A stretch of 64,000 nucleotides of DNA. It comes from Microbacterium oxydans (lineage in GTDB: Bacteria > Actinomycetota > Actinomycetes > Actinomycetales > Microbacteriaceae). The DNA is taken from positions 1-64,000 of the forward strand of contig NZ_JYIW01000025.1 in NCBI RefSeq assembly GCF_000956525.1. The letters run 5' to 3'. Positions 24,079 to 33,052 of this stretch are shown here, piece by piece. Under the pieces are notes generated by a model. That model ran no database searches, was not told the origin of the DNA, and saw only the letters and a list, made by a program, of their open reading frames with translations. Positions within the stretch are counted from its first letter, which is position 1. Every line of letters begins with the position of its first letter. Made by a program: the position numbers and the translations under genes.

Positions 24079-26196
24079 GTGGCACGGAGCATCTACATCA
24101 CCTCGGCAGAAGGTCATACGGGCAAGTCCACGATCGCGCTCGGCGTGCTCGATGCGTTGATGCGCGTCAGCCCGCGGGTCGGCGTGTTCCGACCCATCGC
24201 GCGCTCGGTCGCCGAGCGCGACGAGGTGCTCGAACTGCTGCTCGCCCACGACGGCGTGCACCTCGACTACGACGACTGCATCGGCGTCACCTACGACGAT
24301 GTGCGCAGCGACCCCGACCGGGCGCTGTCGACGATCGTGGCGAGGTTCAAGGCCGTCGAGGCGCAGTGCGACGCGGTCGTGATCATCGGCAGCGACTACA
24401 CCGATGTCGGGAGTCCGGCCGAGCTCGGCTACAACTCGCGCATCGCCGCGAACCTCGGAGTGCCGGTGCTGCTCGTGCTCAGCGGACGCGATCAGCAGCG
24501 TCAGGCCGAGCAGCTCGGCACCACCACGGCCCGCGTGCCCTCGGCGGTCGGGCAGATCGCGGCGCTCGCGCTCGCCGAGCTCGACGCCGAGCGTGCTGAG
24601 CTGTTCGCCGTGATCGTGAACCGGGCCGACCCTGCGGTGCTCGACGAGATCGTGGCGTCGGTGCGCGCGGTGCGGCCGGGCAAGGACACCCCGGTGTGGG
24701 CCATGCCGGAGGATCGGATGCTGGTCGCGCCGTCGATCCGCGGCATCCTCGCCGCCGTGGATGGACGCCTGATCAAGGGCGATGCGGATCGGCTGACCCG
24801 CGAGGCGCTGTCGATCGTCGTCGCCGGCATGTCGATGGTGAACGTGCTGCCGCGGCTCACCGAGGAGGCGGTCGTGGTGATCCCGGCCGACCGCACCGAG
24901 GTGCTGCTGGCGACGCTGCTCGCCGACGCCTCCGGCACCTTCCCCCGGGTGGCCGGCATCATCCTGAACGGCCCGTTCCCGCTGCCGGAGCCCATCGTGC
25001 GACTGCTCGACGGCTTCTCGTCGACCGTGCCGATCATCGCGACCGACCTCGGCACCTACGACACCGCCGTGCAGGTCATGGGCGCCCGCGGCCGCATCTC
25101 ACCGGATTCGCGCGGCCGGTACGACCGCGCGCTCGGCCTCTTCCAGACCCACGTCGACATCGCCGAGCTCACCACGCAGCTGGGGCTCGCCGAGTCGCGC
25201 GTGGTCACCCCGCTCATGTTCGAGTACGCGCTCATCGAGCGGGCGCGCGCCGACCGCCGCCGCATCGTGCTGCCGGAGGGCGACGACGACCGCATCCTCC
25301 GCGCGGCAGCGACACTGATCGCACGCGACGTGGCCGATCTGACGATCCTCGGCGACGAGGCCGCCGTGCGGGCGCGGGCCACCGAGCTCGGCGTCGACAT
25401 CGCGGCCGTGCAGGTGATCAGCCCGAACGACCCTGCGCTCGTCGAGCGCTTCGCAGCGGAGTACGCGACGCTGCGCGCCCACAAGGGGATCACGCTCGCA
25501 CAGGCCGCGGACACCGTGACCGACGTGTCGTACTTCGGCACGATGATGGTGCACCTTGGGCTCGCCGACGGCATGGTCTCCGGTGCCGCGCACACCACGG
25601 CCCACACCATCCGTCCCTCGTTCGAGATCATCAAGACGAAGCCGGGCGTGAACGTCGTCTCGAGCGTGTTCCTGATGGCGCTCGCCGACCGGGTGCTCGT
25701 CTACGGCGACTGCGCGGTCATCCCCGATCCGACCAGCGAGCAGCTCGCCGACATCGCGATCTCGTCCGCGGCGACCGCGACGCAGTTCGGCATCGAGCCG
25801 CGCGTCGCGATGCTGTCGTACTCGACCGGGGAATCGGGATCGGGCGCCGACGTCGACAAGGTGCGCGCCGCCACGGCGCTGGTCCGCGAGCGCGCGCCTG
25901 AGCTGCTCGTGGAGGGGCCGATCCAGTACGACGCAGCAGCGGACGCCGCGGTCGCGAAGGCGAAGCTCCCCGATTCCGCGGTCGCCGGTCGCGCGACGGT
26001 GTTCGTGTTCCCCGACCTCAACACCGGCAACAACACGTACAAGGCCGTGCAGCGCTCCGCCGGTGCGGTGGCGATCGGACCGGTGCTGCAGGGGCTGAAC
26101 AAGCCGATCAACGATCTGTCGCGCGGCGCGCTCGTGGACGACATCGTCAACACGGTCGCGATCACCGCGATCCAGGCCCAGGGAGATTCGGCATGA
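24079..26196 (+). CDS. pta: Phosphate acetyltransferase, long form
   Basis: The enzyme interconverts acetyl-CoA plus phosphate and acetyl phosphate plus CoA. The 705-residue protein is the long form: an N-terminal BioD-like P-loop region (SAEGHTGKSTIALGVLDAL), a DRTGG domain in the middle, and the C-terminal PTA domain from about residue 390 (RRRIVLPEGDDDRILRAA) with the conserved SYSTGESGSGADVDKV. The GTG is leaderless-type (TAAGCT at 24067-24072, 6 nt upstream). The stop overlaps the ackA start by 4 nt. With ackA it carries out overflow acetate production or reversible acetate assimilation. Confidence 0.96.
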   Translation: MARSIYITSAEGHTGKSTIALGVLDALMRVSPRVGVFRPIARSVAERDEVLELLLAHDGVHLDYDDCIGVTYDDVRSDPDRALSTIVARFKAVEAQCDAVVIIGSDYTDVGSPAELGYNSRIAANLGVPVLLVLSGRDQQRQAEQLGTTTARVPSAVGQIAALALAELDAERAELFAVIVNRADPAVLDEIVASVRAVRPGKDTPVWAMPEDRMLVAPSIRGILAAVDGRLIKGDADRLTREALSIVVAGMSMVNVLPRLTEEAVVVIPADRTEVLLATLLADASGTFPRVAGIILNGPFPLPEPIVRLLDGFSSTVPIIATDLGTYDTAVQVMGARGRISPDSRGRYDRALGLFQTHVDIAELTTQLGLAESRVVTPLMFEYALIERARADRRRIVLPEGDDDRILRAAATLIARDVADLTILGDEAAVRARATELGVDIAAVQVISPNDPALVERFAAEYATLRAHKGITLAQAADTVTDVSYFGTMMVHLGLADGMVSGAAHTTAHTIRPSFEIIKTKPGVNVVSSVFLMALADRVLVYGDCAVIPDPTSEQLADIAISSAATATQFGIEPRVAMLSYSTGESGSGADVDKVRAATALVRERAPELLVEGPIQYDAAADAAVAKAKLPDSAVAGRATVFVFPDLNTGNNTYKAVQRSAGAVAIGPVLQGLNKPINDLSRGALVDDIVNTVAITAIQAQGDSA

Positions 26197-27413
26197 GTGC
26201 GATCCTCGTGATCAACAGCGGTTCCTCGTCGCTGAAGTACAGCCTGCTCGACGTCGAGACCGAGAACGAGCTCGCCTCAGGGCTGATCGAGCGGATCGGC
26301 CAGGGGATGGGCAGTGCGGCGCACACGGTGCGCCCGGAGACGGATGCGGACGCCGTGCCCACCATGCTCGACGCGACGTACCGCGACGAGCGCGAGATCG
26401 CCGACCATCACGCGGCCTTCGCCGTGATGCTCGAGCAGTTCGCCGAGCACGGACCATCGCTCGCGGCCAGTCCGCCGGTCGCCGTCGGCCACCGCGTCGT
26501 GCACGGCGGAGCCCGATTCTTCGCGCCGACCCTGATCGACGCCGATGTGGAGCGCCAGATCGAGGAGCTCTCAGTGCTCGCGCCGCTGCACAACCCGGCC
26601 AACCTGTCTGGCATCCTCGCGGCGAAGGCCGTGTTCCGGGGTGTGCCGCACGTCGCGGTCTTCGACACCGCGTTCCACCAGACCCTGCCGCCGGCCGCCT
26701 ACACGTACGCGATCGACGCCGAGCTCGCGAAGCACCATCGCGTGCGGCGCTACGGCTTCCACGGCACGAGCCACCAGTTCGTGAGCGAGTCGGCTGCCGC
26801 GTTCCTCGGCCGCGATCTCGCGTCGCTGCGGCAGATCGTCTTCCACCTCGGCAACGGTGCATCGGTCACCGCGATCGACGGCGGACGCTCGGTCGAGACC
26901 TCGATGGGGCTCACGCCGCTGGAAGGGCTCGTGATGGGCACGCGCTCCGGCGACCTCGACCCCGCGGCGCTCGTGCACCTCTCGCGCCGCGCCGGGCTCT
27001 CGATCAACGAGCTCGACGCCCTGCTCAACACCCGAAGCGGGCTCAAGGGACTCGCCGGACACAGCGACATGCGCGACATCCTGGCCGGGGCGGATGCCGG
27101 AGACGAGGCCGCCATGCTCGCGTTCGACGTGTACGTGCACCGGCTGCGCGCCTACGCCGGCTCGTACATCGCGCAGCTCGGCGGCGTTGACGTCATCTCC
27201 TTCACCGCCGGCGTCGGCGAGAACGCTGCGCGCGTGCGCGCCGAGGCCATGGCGACGCTCGGGTTCGCCGGTATCGAGATCGATCAGGAGCGCAACGAGG
27301 AGCGGTCGCGCGGCATCCGTCGCATCTCCACCGATGCCTCGGTCGTGACCGTCCTCGTGGTGCCGACGAACGAGGAACTCCAGATCGCACGGCAGACCGC
27401 CGAGCTGCTCTGA
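26193..27413 (+). CDS. ackA: Acetate kinase
   Basis: The enzyme converts acetyl phosphate and ADP to acetate and ATP, reversibly. The 406-residue protein has the ASKHA-fold signatures: NSGSSSLKYSLLD at the N-terminus, VGHRVVHGG near residue 95, GFHGTSHQFV near 190, and the phosphate-binding HLGNGASV. FTAGVGENAARVR lies near the C-terminus. The start overlaps the pta stop (ATGA), so both enzymes are co-translated. A stem-loop follows the stop. Confidence 0.97.
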   Translation: MSAILVINSGSSSLKYSLLDVETENELASGLIERIGQGMGSAAHTVRPETDADAVPTMLDATYRDEREIADHHAAFAVMLEQFAEHGPSLAASPPVAVGHRVVHGGARFFAPTLIDADVERQIEELSVLAPLHNPANLSGILAAKAVFRGVPHVAVFDTAFHQTLPPAAYTYAIDAELAKHHRVRRYGFHGTSHQFVSESAAAFLGRDLASLRQIVFHLGNGASVTAIDGGRSVETSMGLTPLEGLVMGTRSGDLDPAALVHLSRRAGLSINELDALLNTRSGLKGLAGHSDMRDILAGADAGDEAAMLAFDVYVHRLRAYAGSYIAQLGGVDVISFTAGVGENAARVRAEAMATLGFAGIEIDQERNEERSRGIRRISTDASVVTVLVVPTNEELQIARQTAELL

Positions 27414-27414
27414 A

Positions 27415-27448
27415 CGCCGCCGAGATCTGAGGGTTCCCGTCGGCGGCG
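27415..27448 (+). terminator. Stem-loop after ackA
   Basis: CGCCGCCGA (27415-27423) pairs with TCGGCGGCG (27440-27448) over a 16-nt loop. There is no T-run, so termination would be inefficient or factor-dependent. Confidence 0.45.
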
Positions 27449-27518
27449 ATCGGCAACTACGCTGGCACAGTGGCACGGAGAAGTGCCGACGCCCTCGCCC
27501 CTTCTCCTGGAGGCTCCC

Positions 27519-28277
27519 GTGCCCGAAGCCCTTCCCGATCTGCTCGCTGCCGACGGCGTGCTGTTCGACCTCGACGGCGTGCTCACGCCGACCGCCGAGG
27601 TGCACATGCGCGCCTGGAAGGTGGTGTTCGATCAGGTCTTCGCGCAGTGGGGGATCACTCCCGAATACACCGACGCCGACTACTACGAATACGTCGACGG
27701 CAAGAAGCGCTACGACGGCGTCGCCAGCCTGCTGCGCAGCCGCAACGTCGAGATCCCGTGGGGCGACGTCGACGACGCCCCTGAGGCCGAGACGATCTGC
27801 GGCATCGGCAACCGCAAGAACGCCGCGTTCGCGAGCTCGCTGCGCGCGGAGGGCATCGCTCCGTACCCGGGTTCGCTCGCGGTCGTCGAGCGTCTGCACG
27901 CCGCCGGCATCCCGCTCGGCGTCGTCTCGAGCTCGAAGAACGCCGAAGAGGTGCTCGCCTCCGCCGGCATCCGCTCGTTCTTCCGCATCGTGGTCGACGG
28001 CGTCGTCGCCGAACGCGATGGGTTGGCCTCCAAGCCGGCACCCGACATGTTCCGAGAGGGCGGCATCGCCCTCGGCGTCGATCCCGCGCGCAGCATCGCC
28101 GTGGAGGACGCCACGTCCGGCGTCGCCTCCGCTGCAGCTGCCGGCTACGCCGACGTGATCGGCGTCGACCGCGGCACCGGCGCAGACGCGCTGCGCGCCG
28201 CCGGCGCCACGGTCATCGTCGACGACCTCTCCCTCTTCCTCCCGACCCTCTCGAACGACACCACGGAGACCGCATGA
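27519..28277 (+). CDS. pgmB: Beta-phosphoglucomutase-like HAD phosphatase
   Basis: This HAD-superfamily enzyme of about 252 residues is of the beta-phosphoglucomutase type, converting beta-glucose 1-phosphate to glucose 6-phosphate. HAD motif I is FDLDGVLTPTAEVH with two aspartates, the cap domain follows, motif II is GVVSSSKNA, the lysine is in ASKPAPDMF and motif IV is AVEDATSGVASA. The GTG at 27519 follows TGGAGG at 5-nt spacing; an in-frame GTG at 27483 lacks a site. It overlaps the GH65 phosphorylase by 4 nt. This pairing matches phosphorolysis of a disaccharide to beta-glucose 1-phosphate and then glycolysis. Confidence 0.88.
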   Translation: MPEALPDLLAADGVLFDLDGVLTPTAEVHMRAWKVVFDQVFAQWGITPEYTDADYYEYVDGKKRYDGVASLLRSRNVEIPWGDVDDAPEAETICGIGNRKNAAFASSLRAEGIAPYPGSLAVVERLHAAGIPLGVVSSSKNAEEVLASAGIRSFFRIVVDGVVAERDGLASKPAPDMFREGGIALGVDPARSIAVEDATSGVASAAAAGYADVIGVDRGTGADALRAAGATVIVDDLSLFLPTLSNDTTETA

Positions 28278-30790
28278 TCGACCGCGACCGCTTTCCCGTC
28301 GACCCGTGGCGGCTGATCGAGACTCGCTACACCGAGGAGGGCGTGGGCGAGACGCTGTTCTCGGTGGGCAACGGCTACCTCGGCCTCCGGGGCAACCACA
28401 TCGAGGGGCGCGGTGCCCACGAGCACGGCACCTTCATCAACGGGCTGCATGAGACCTGGCCGATCCGGCACGCGGAGCAGGCCTACGGGTTCGCGGAGGT
28501 CGGCCAGACCATCGTGAACGCACCGGACGCCAAGGTCATGCGCGTCTACGTCGACGACGAGCCGATGTCCTTCGACGTGGCAGACGTGCGGGAGTACAGC
28601 CGCACGCTCGACATGCGCACCGGCGTGCTCGAGCGCATCGTCGTCTGGGAGACGCCGTCCGGCAAGCGCGTACGCATCCGCGATGAGCGCATCGTGAGCT
28701 TCCAGGAGCGTCACCTCGCGATCCTCCGTCTCGAGGTGACCGTCGAGAACTCCGACGCGCCGGTCACGATCAGCTGTCAGCTGCTCAACCGTCAGGACGG
28801 TGCCGGCGTCTACGCGGGAACGCCGGATGCCGCCAAGAAGAAGAAGGCCGACGGGTTCGATCCTCGGAAGGCTGAGAAGATCGCCGACCGCGTGCTGGAG
28901 CCGGCCGAGCACTGGCAGGACGGCATGCGCTCTGCGCTGTCGTACCAGGTCGCCGACTCGGGGATGACGGTCGCCGTGGTCGCCGACCACATCATCGACA
29001 CCGAGAACGACTACAACGCCCGCACGCTGATCGAGGCCGACATCGCCAAGAACGTGTTCCGCGTGCAGGCGAAGGCCGGGGTGCCGATCCGCATCACGAA
29101 GCTCGTCAGCTACCACACCTCCCGCGGCGTGCCGCCGCGCGAGCTCGTCGACCGCTGCCGCCGCTCGCTCGACCGGGTCGCGGTCGAAGGAGTGCAGACG
29201 CAGTTCCAGCGCCAGGAGGAATGGCTCACCGCGTTCTGGGCGCGCAGCGACGTGCAGATCGGCGGACGCGACGACCTGCAGCAGGCCACCCGCTGGTGCC
29301 TGTTCCAGCTCGCCCAGGCATCGGCCAGGGCCGACGGCACCGGCGTGCCGGCGAAGGGTGTGTCCGGCTCCGGGTACAGCGGCCACTACTTCTGGGACAC
29401 CGAGATCTACGTGCTCCCGTTCCTCACGTACACCTCGCCGCAGTGGGCTCGCAACGCGCTGCGCGCCCGCGTGCACATGCTGCCGGCTGCCCGCCGTCGT
29501 GCGGCGCAGCTGAACGAGGCTGGTGCACTGTTCCCCTGGCGCACGATCAACGGCGAGGAGGCCTCGGCCTACTACGCCGCCGGCACGGCGCAGTACCACA
29601 TCAACGCCGACGTCAGCTTCGCGCTGGGCAAGTACGTGCGGGCGACCGGCGACGAGGAGTTCCTCCGCCGCGAGGGTGCTGATGTCGCGGTCGAGACGGC
29701 CCGGCTCTGGGCGACGCTCGGCTTCTGGCGCGGCTCGACCGTCGTCGAGGAGAGCGGTGCCGGTGACGGCATCCAGACCTTCCACATCCACGGTGTGACA
29801 GGTCCTGACGAGTACACGACCGTGGTGAACGACAACCTCTACACGAACGTGATGGCGCGCTACAACCTGCGCTACGCCGCCAGGATCGTGCGCGAGATCG
29901 CCGCCGACTTCCCGGAGGACTACGCGCAACTCGTCGAGCGCACCGATCTCGGCTTCGATGAGGCCGAGTCCTGGGAACGCGCGGCCGAGGCCATGTTCAT
30001 CCCGTACAGCGATGCCCTCGGCATCCACCCGCAGGACTCCCTGTTCCTCGAGCGCGAGGTGTGGGACCTGGCGAACACGCCGGACTCGCAGCGCCCGCTG
30101 CTGCTGCACTTCCACCCGCTCGTGATCTACCGCTTCCAGGTGCTGAAGCAGGCGGATGTCGTGCTGGCGCTGTTCCTGCAGGGCAACCACTTCACGCCAG
30201 AGGAGAAGCGCGCCGACTTCGACTACTACGACCCGCTGACGACCGGCGATTCGACCCTGTCGGCAGTGGTGCAGTCGATCCTCGCGGCCGAGGTCGGCTA
30301 CCAGGAACTCGCGCAGGAGTACTTCGAGCAGTCGCTGTTCGTCGACCTGCACGACCTGCACCACAATGCGGCCGACGGTGTGCATGTCGCCTCCGCCGGC
30401 GGCGTCTGGACGGCGCTCGTGTGCGGCTTCGGCGGCATGCGCGACTACGCTGGCGAGCTCAGCTTCGACCCGCGTCTGCCCGCCGACTGGCCGTCGCTGT
30501 CGTTCCCGCTGCAGTGGCAGGGGTCTGCGGTGCAGGTCACGATCACGGCTGATGAGCTGCGGGTGCGCGTGAGCGAAGGGGCACCGGTGCCGTTCACGGT
30601 GCGCGACGTCGCCTACATCGCCACGGTCGATGAGGTCGTCGTCGTGCCGCTCGCGGACCAGGGGCCGATCATCGCCGGTCGCCCGTCGCTGCGGCAGTTC
30701 GCCGAGGCCCGCCGGTCGGACGGCACACTGCTGTCGGCATCCGTCCCGGTGATCACGACCACGATCCCGGTGATCGAGCCGATCGACTGA
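28274..30790 (+). CDS. GH65 family disaccharide phosphorylase
   Basis: Members cleave an alpha-glucosidic disaccharide (maltose, trehalose, kojibiose or nigerose) with phosphate, releasing glucose and beta-glucose 1-phosphate. The 838-residue protein has the N-terminal beta-sandwich (PWRLIETRYTEEGVGETLFS), a helical linker and the (alpha/alpha)6 barrel. The catalytic acid is E513 in GVTGPDEYTTVVNDNLYTN; the LLLHFHPLVIYRFQVLKQADV segment is the expected substrate/phosphate region. It is translationally coupled to pgmB (ATGA). The arrangement matches Rv3400-Rv3401 of M. tuberculosis. No signal peptide, so it acts in the cytoplasm. The disaccharide is undetermined. Confidence 0.9.
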   Translation: MIDRDRFPVDPWRLIETRYTEEGVGETLFSVGNGYLGLRGNHIEGRGAHEHGTFINGLHETWPIRHAEQAYGFAEVGQTIVNAPDAKVMRVYVDDEPMSFDVADVREYSRTLDMRTGVLERIVVWETPSGKRVRIRDERIVSFQERHLAILRLEVTVENSDAPVTISCQLLNRQDGAGVYAGTPDAAKKKKADGFDPRKAEKIADRVLEPAEHWQDGMRSALSYQVADSGMTVAVVADHIIDTENDYNARTLIEADIAKNVFRVQAKAGVPIRITKLVSYHTSRGVPPRELVDRCRRSLDRVAVEGVQTQFQRQEEWLTAFWARSDVQIGGRDDLQQATRWCLFQLAQASARADGTGVPAKGVSGSGYSGHYFWDTEIYVLPFLTYTSPQWARNALRARVHMLPAARRRAAQLNEAGALFPWRTINGEEASAYYAAGTAQYHINADVSFALGKYVRATGDEEFLRREGADVAVETARLWATLGFWRGSTVVEESGAGDGIQTFHIHGVTGPDEYTTVVNDNLYTNVMARYNLRYAARIVREIAADFPEDYAQLVERTDLGFDEAESWERAAEAMFIPYSDALGIHPQDSLFLEREVWDLANTPDSQRPLLLHFHPLVIYRFQVLKQADVVLALFLQGNHFTPEEKRADFDYYDPLTTGDSTLSAVVQSILAAEVGYQELAQEYFEQSLFVDLHDLHHNAADGVHVASAGGVWTALVCGFGGMRDYAGELSFDPRLPADWPSLSFPLQWQGSAVQVTITADELRVRVSEGAPVPFTVRDVAYIATVDEVVVVPLADQGPIIAGRPSLRQFAEARRSDGTLLSASVPVITTTIPVIEPID

Positions 30791-30800
30791 TCTCGGTCCC

Positions 30801-30893
30801 CGCCCGCCGACCCACCCCTCTGCGCGCGAACCACCCCCTTTGTGTACGCGTACAAGGGGGCGGTTCGCAGCGAAGGGGGTGGGTCGGCGGGCG
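30801..30893. repeat. Dispersed double-stem palindrome, copy C
   Basis: CGCCCGCCGACCCACCCC and the reverse complement GGGGTGGGTCGGCGGGCG close a 93-bp hairpin with inner arms GCGAACCACCCCCTT and AAGGGGGCGGTTCGC. It lies between the convergent GH65 and ABC-ATPase genes. Compared with copies A and D, the left arm changes GCGG to CCCA and the right arm changes CCGC to TGGG, keeping pairing. Confidence 0.88.
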
Positions 30894-30915
30894 CGATCCG
30901 GAAGCGGATGCCGCG

Positions 30916-32544
30916 TCAGGACGCGCGTCGGGCCCGTTGCACCTCCGGGTCAGGGATGGGCGCCGCGTCGAGCAGCGTGCGGGTGTACGCATCCTTCGGC
31001 GCCTGGAGCACCTGCAGGCGGTCGCCGATCTCGGCGAGACGGCCGTGGTGCATCACCGCCACGCGGTCAGCGAGCTCGTCGACCACCGCGAGGTCATGAC
31101 TCACGAACAGGCACGCGAAGCGGAACTCCTGCTGCAACCGCCGGAACAGTTCGAGCACGGTCGCCTGTACCGAGACGTCGAGCGCCGACGTCGGCTCGTC
31201 AGCGATCAGCAGGTCGGGGCCCAGCGAGATCGCCCTCGCGATCGCGACGCGCTGACGCTGCCCGCCCGACAGCTCATGCGGGTAGCGCTCCGACCACGCC
31301 CCTGGCAGCTCGACGGACTCGAGCAACTCGGTCACGCGGGCCTGCAGCGCAGCGCCGCGGAGGCCGGCGTGCACGGCGAGCGGTTCGCCGACGGACTGCG
31401 CGACCGTGTACCGCGGGTTCATCGAACCGAGCGGGTTCTGGAACACGACGCCGACCCGACGCCTGACCTCGCGCTGCGCCGCCCTGGAACCTGAGGCGAC
31501 GTCGACCCCGTTGATGCGGATCGCACCCGACGTGATCGGCGCGAGGCCGAGGGCAGCGCGCCCGAGCGTCGACTTGCCCGATCCGGACTCGCCGACGAGG
31601 GCGAGCATCTCGCCAGGGGCGATCTGCAGGCTCACGCCGTCGACAGCCCGGACGCGGCGGCGGCGCGATGAGTACTCGACCACCAGGTCGTCGACCTCGA
31701 GCACGGTGCCCGGCTGCGACGACGACGGTCGCGCTGCGGCACCGATGCGCGGTACGGCTGACAACAGCTGCTGCGTGTAGGCGGCCTCGGGGGCGGCGAA
31801 CAGCCGGTGCACCTCGGCGCTCTCCACGGCCTCGCCATGGCGCATCACGACGACGCGATCGGCGAGATCGGCGACGACCCCCATGTCGTGGGTGATCAGG
31901 ATGATCGCAGCTGAGGTGCGGTCGCGCAGACGCCGGAGCACGTCGAGCACCTCAGCCTGCACCGTGACGTCGAGGGCGGTGGTGGGCTCGTCCGCGATGA
32001 GCAGTTCGGGATCGCACGCGAGCGACATCGCGATCATGACGCGCTGGCACTGCCCGCCGGAGAACTGGTGCGGATAGAACCGCATGCGAGCCTCCGGGTC
32101 AGGCAGATCGACCATCCGCAGCAGTTCGATCGCGCGTTCCTGGCGCTGGGCGCGATCGAGATCCGGACGGTGGCGCGCCAGCACTTCGCGCAGCTGCGCG
32201 CCGATGGTGAACACCGGATCCAGTGCGCCGATCGCATCCTGGAACACCATCGAGATCCGCTTGCCGCGGATGTCGGACAGCGCGGTTCGGCTGAGCCCGA
32301 GCATCTCGACGTCGCCGAGCCTGGCGCTGCCGGTGACCGTCGCGGTGTCCGGCAGCAGCCCCATGACCGCCATCGAACTCACGGACTTGCCCGACCCGGA
32401 CTCGCCGACGATCGCGAGGATCTCGCCGGCGGCGACCTCATAGCTCAGCCGCGTCACGGCTGCGACGTCGGGCTGGCGACCGCCGTCGACCTCGAACCGC
32501 ACGCTCAGGTCGCGGACGCTCAGAACGGGGGCATCAGGGCGCAT
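30916..32544 (-). CDS. Dipeptide/oligopeptide ABC transporter, double ATPase (DppD-DppF fusion)
   Basis: This 542-residue cytoplasmic protein holds two complete ABC ATPase domains, replacing separate DppD and DppF subunits. Each half has Walker A GESGSGKS (near residues 45 and 330), a signature (SGGQCQRVMIAMSL and SGGQRQRVAIARAI) and Walker B (LLIADEPTTALD and LLIADEPTSALD). Both halves end with the oligopeptide-transporter extension (AAPEAAYTQQLLSAVPR, APKDAYTRTLLDAAPIP). The start overlaps the regulator gene by 11 nt. It powers import through the DppB and DppC permeases of the same operon and is its last gene. Confidence 0.94.
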   Translation of the reverse strand: MRPDAPVLSVRDLSVRFEVDGGRQPDVAAVTRLSYEVAAGEILAIVGESGSGKSVSSMAVMGLLPDTATVTGSARLGDVEMLGLSRTALSDIRGKRISMVFQDAIGALDPVFTIGAQLREVLARHRPDLDRAQRQERAIELLRMVDLPDPEARMRFYPHQFSGGQCQRVMIAMSLACDPELLIADEPTTALDVTVQAEVLDVLRRLRDRTSAAIILITHDMGVVADLADRVVVMRHGEAVESAEVHRLFAAPEAAYTQQLLSAVPRIGAAARPSSSQPGTVLEVDDLVVEYSSRRRRVRAVDGVSLQIAPGEMLALVGESGSGKSTLGRAALGLAPITSGAIRINGVDVASGSRAAQREVRRRVGVVFQNPLGSMNPRYTVAQSVGEPLAVHAGLRGAALQARVTELLESVELPGAWSERYPHELSGGQRQRVAIARAISLGPDLLIADEPTSALDVSVQATVLELFRRLQQEFRFACLFVSHDLAVVDELADRVAVMHHGRLAEIGDRLQVLQAPKDAYTRTLLDAAPIPDPEVQRARRAS

Positions 32545-33052
32545 CGTGCTCCTCTTGCGGCAGAGCCTGGCCGTCGAGGGCGCTGGCGTCGCGGTATGCC
32601 TGCCAGTCGGCCAGCATCTTGGTGTGATATCCCCGCAGCCACGTCATGTAGTTGTGGGCGTTGCGCAGGCGTCGCTCCGGGAGGCCGCCTGCGTCGATCT
32701 CATCCATGCCGACCGAGATCGCCGCCGAGAGCATCCTCAGGTAGTTGCGTTCGGAGGCGAGGAACCCGCCCCAGACGTCGTCCTCGACCGCGAAGTAGTA
32801 GCTGCGGTCTCCGGCGATCGCGACCCGGTGGATGAAGCCGATCTCGCTGAGATGCCGCGTCGCGGTCGACACCGATCCGGCGCTCGCGGTGAGCAGCGTC
32901 GCGATCTCGCCGCTCGAGAGATACGGGCGGTCGACGATCATCAGGAGCGCGATGATCCGCGCCTCCATCCGGTTGCTCGTGGTCGTCTGCCAGGCCAGCG
33001 CGAACTGTTCGACGAATGTTCGTTGGCCGCTGGTCAGCGTTGGTTCCGTCAC
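32534..33052 (-). CDS. GbsR/MarR-family transcriptional regulator
   Basis: This 172-residue winged-helix regulator has a DNA-binding region with YLSSGEIATLLTASAGSVST as helix-turn-helix and DRSYYFAVEDDVWGG as the wing-following segment, as in GbsR-type MarR proteins. The helical C-terminus is a dimerisation region. The GTG at 33052 follows AAGGAG and overlaps the preceding stop as GTGA; upstream in-frame codons overlap the hydrolase gene. Encoded within the peptide-import operon, it probably senses an imported peptide or product and controls the operon promoter near 39400. Confidence 0.82.
   Translation of the reverse strand: MTEPTLTSGQRTFVEQFALAWQTTTSNRMEARIIALLMIVDRPYLSSGEIATLLTASAGSVSTATRHLSEIGFIHRVAIAGDRSYYFAVEDDVWGGFLASERNYLRMLSAAISVGMDEIDAGGLPERRLRNAHNYMTWLRGYHTKMLADWQAYRDASALDGQALPQEEHDAP

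Noticed and set aside
27470-27784. Leaderless ORF starting 6 nt after TACGCT
   Set aside because: The frame is out of phase with pgmB, Arg/Pro-rich and without any family signal. The hexamer is better read as a promoter giving pgmB a leader of about 50 nt with a good ribosome-binding site.
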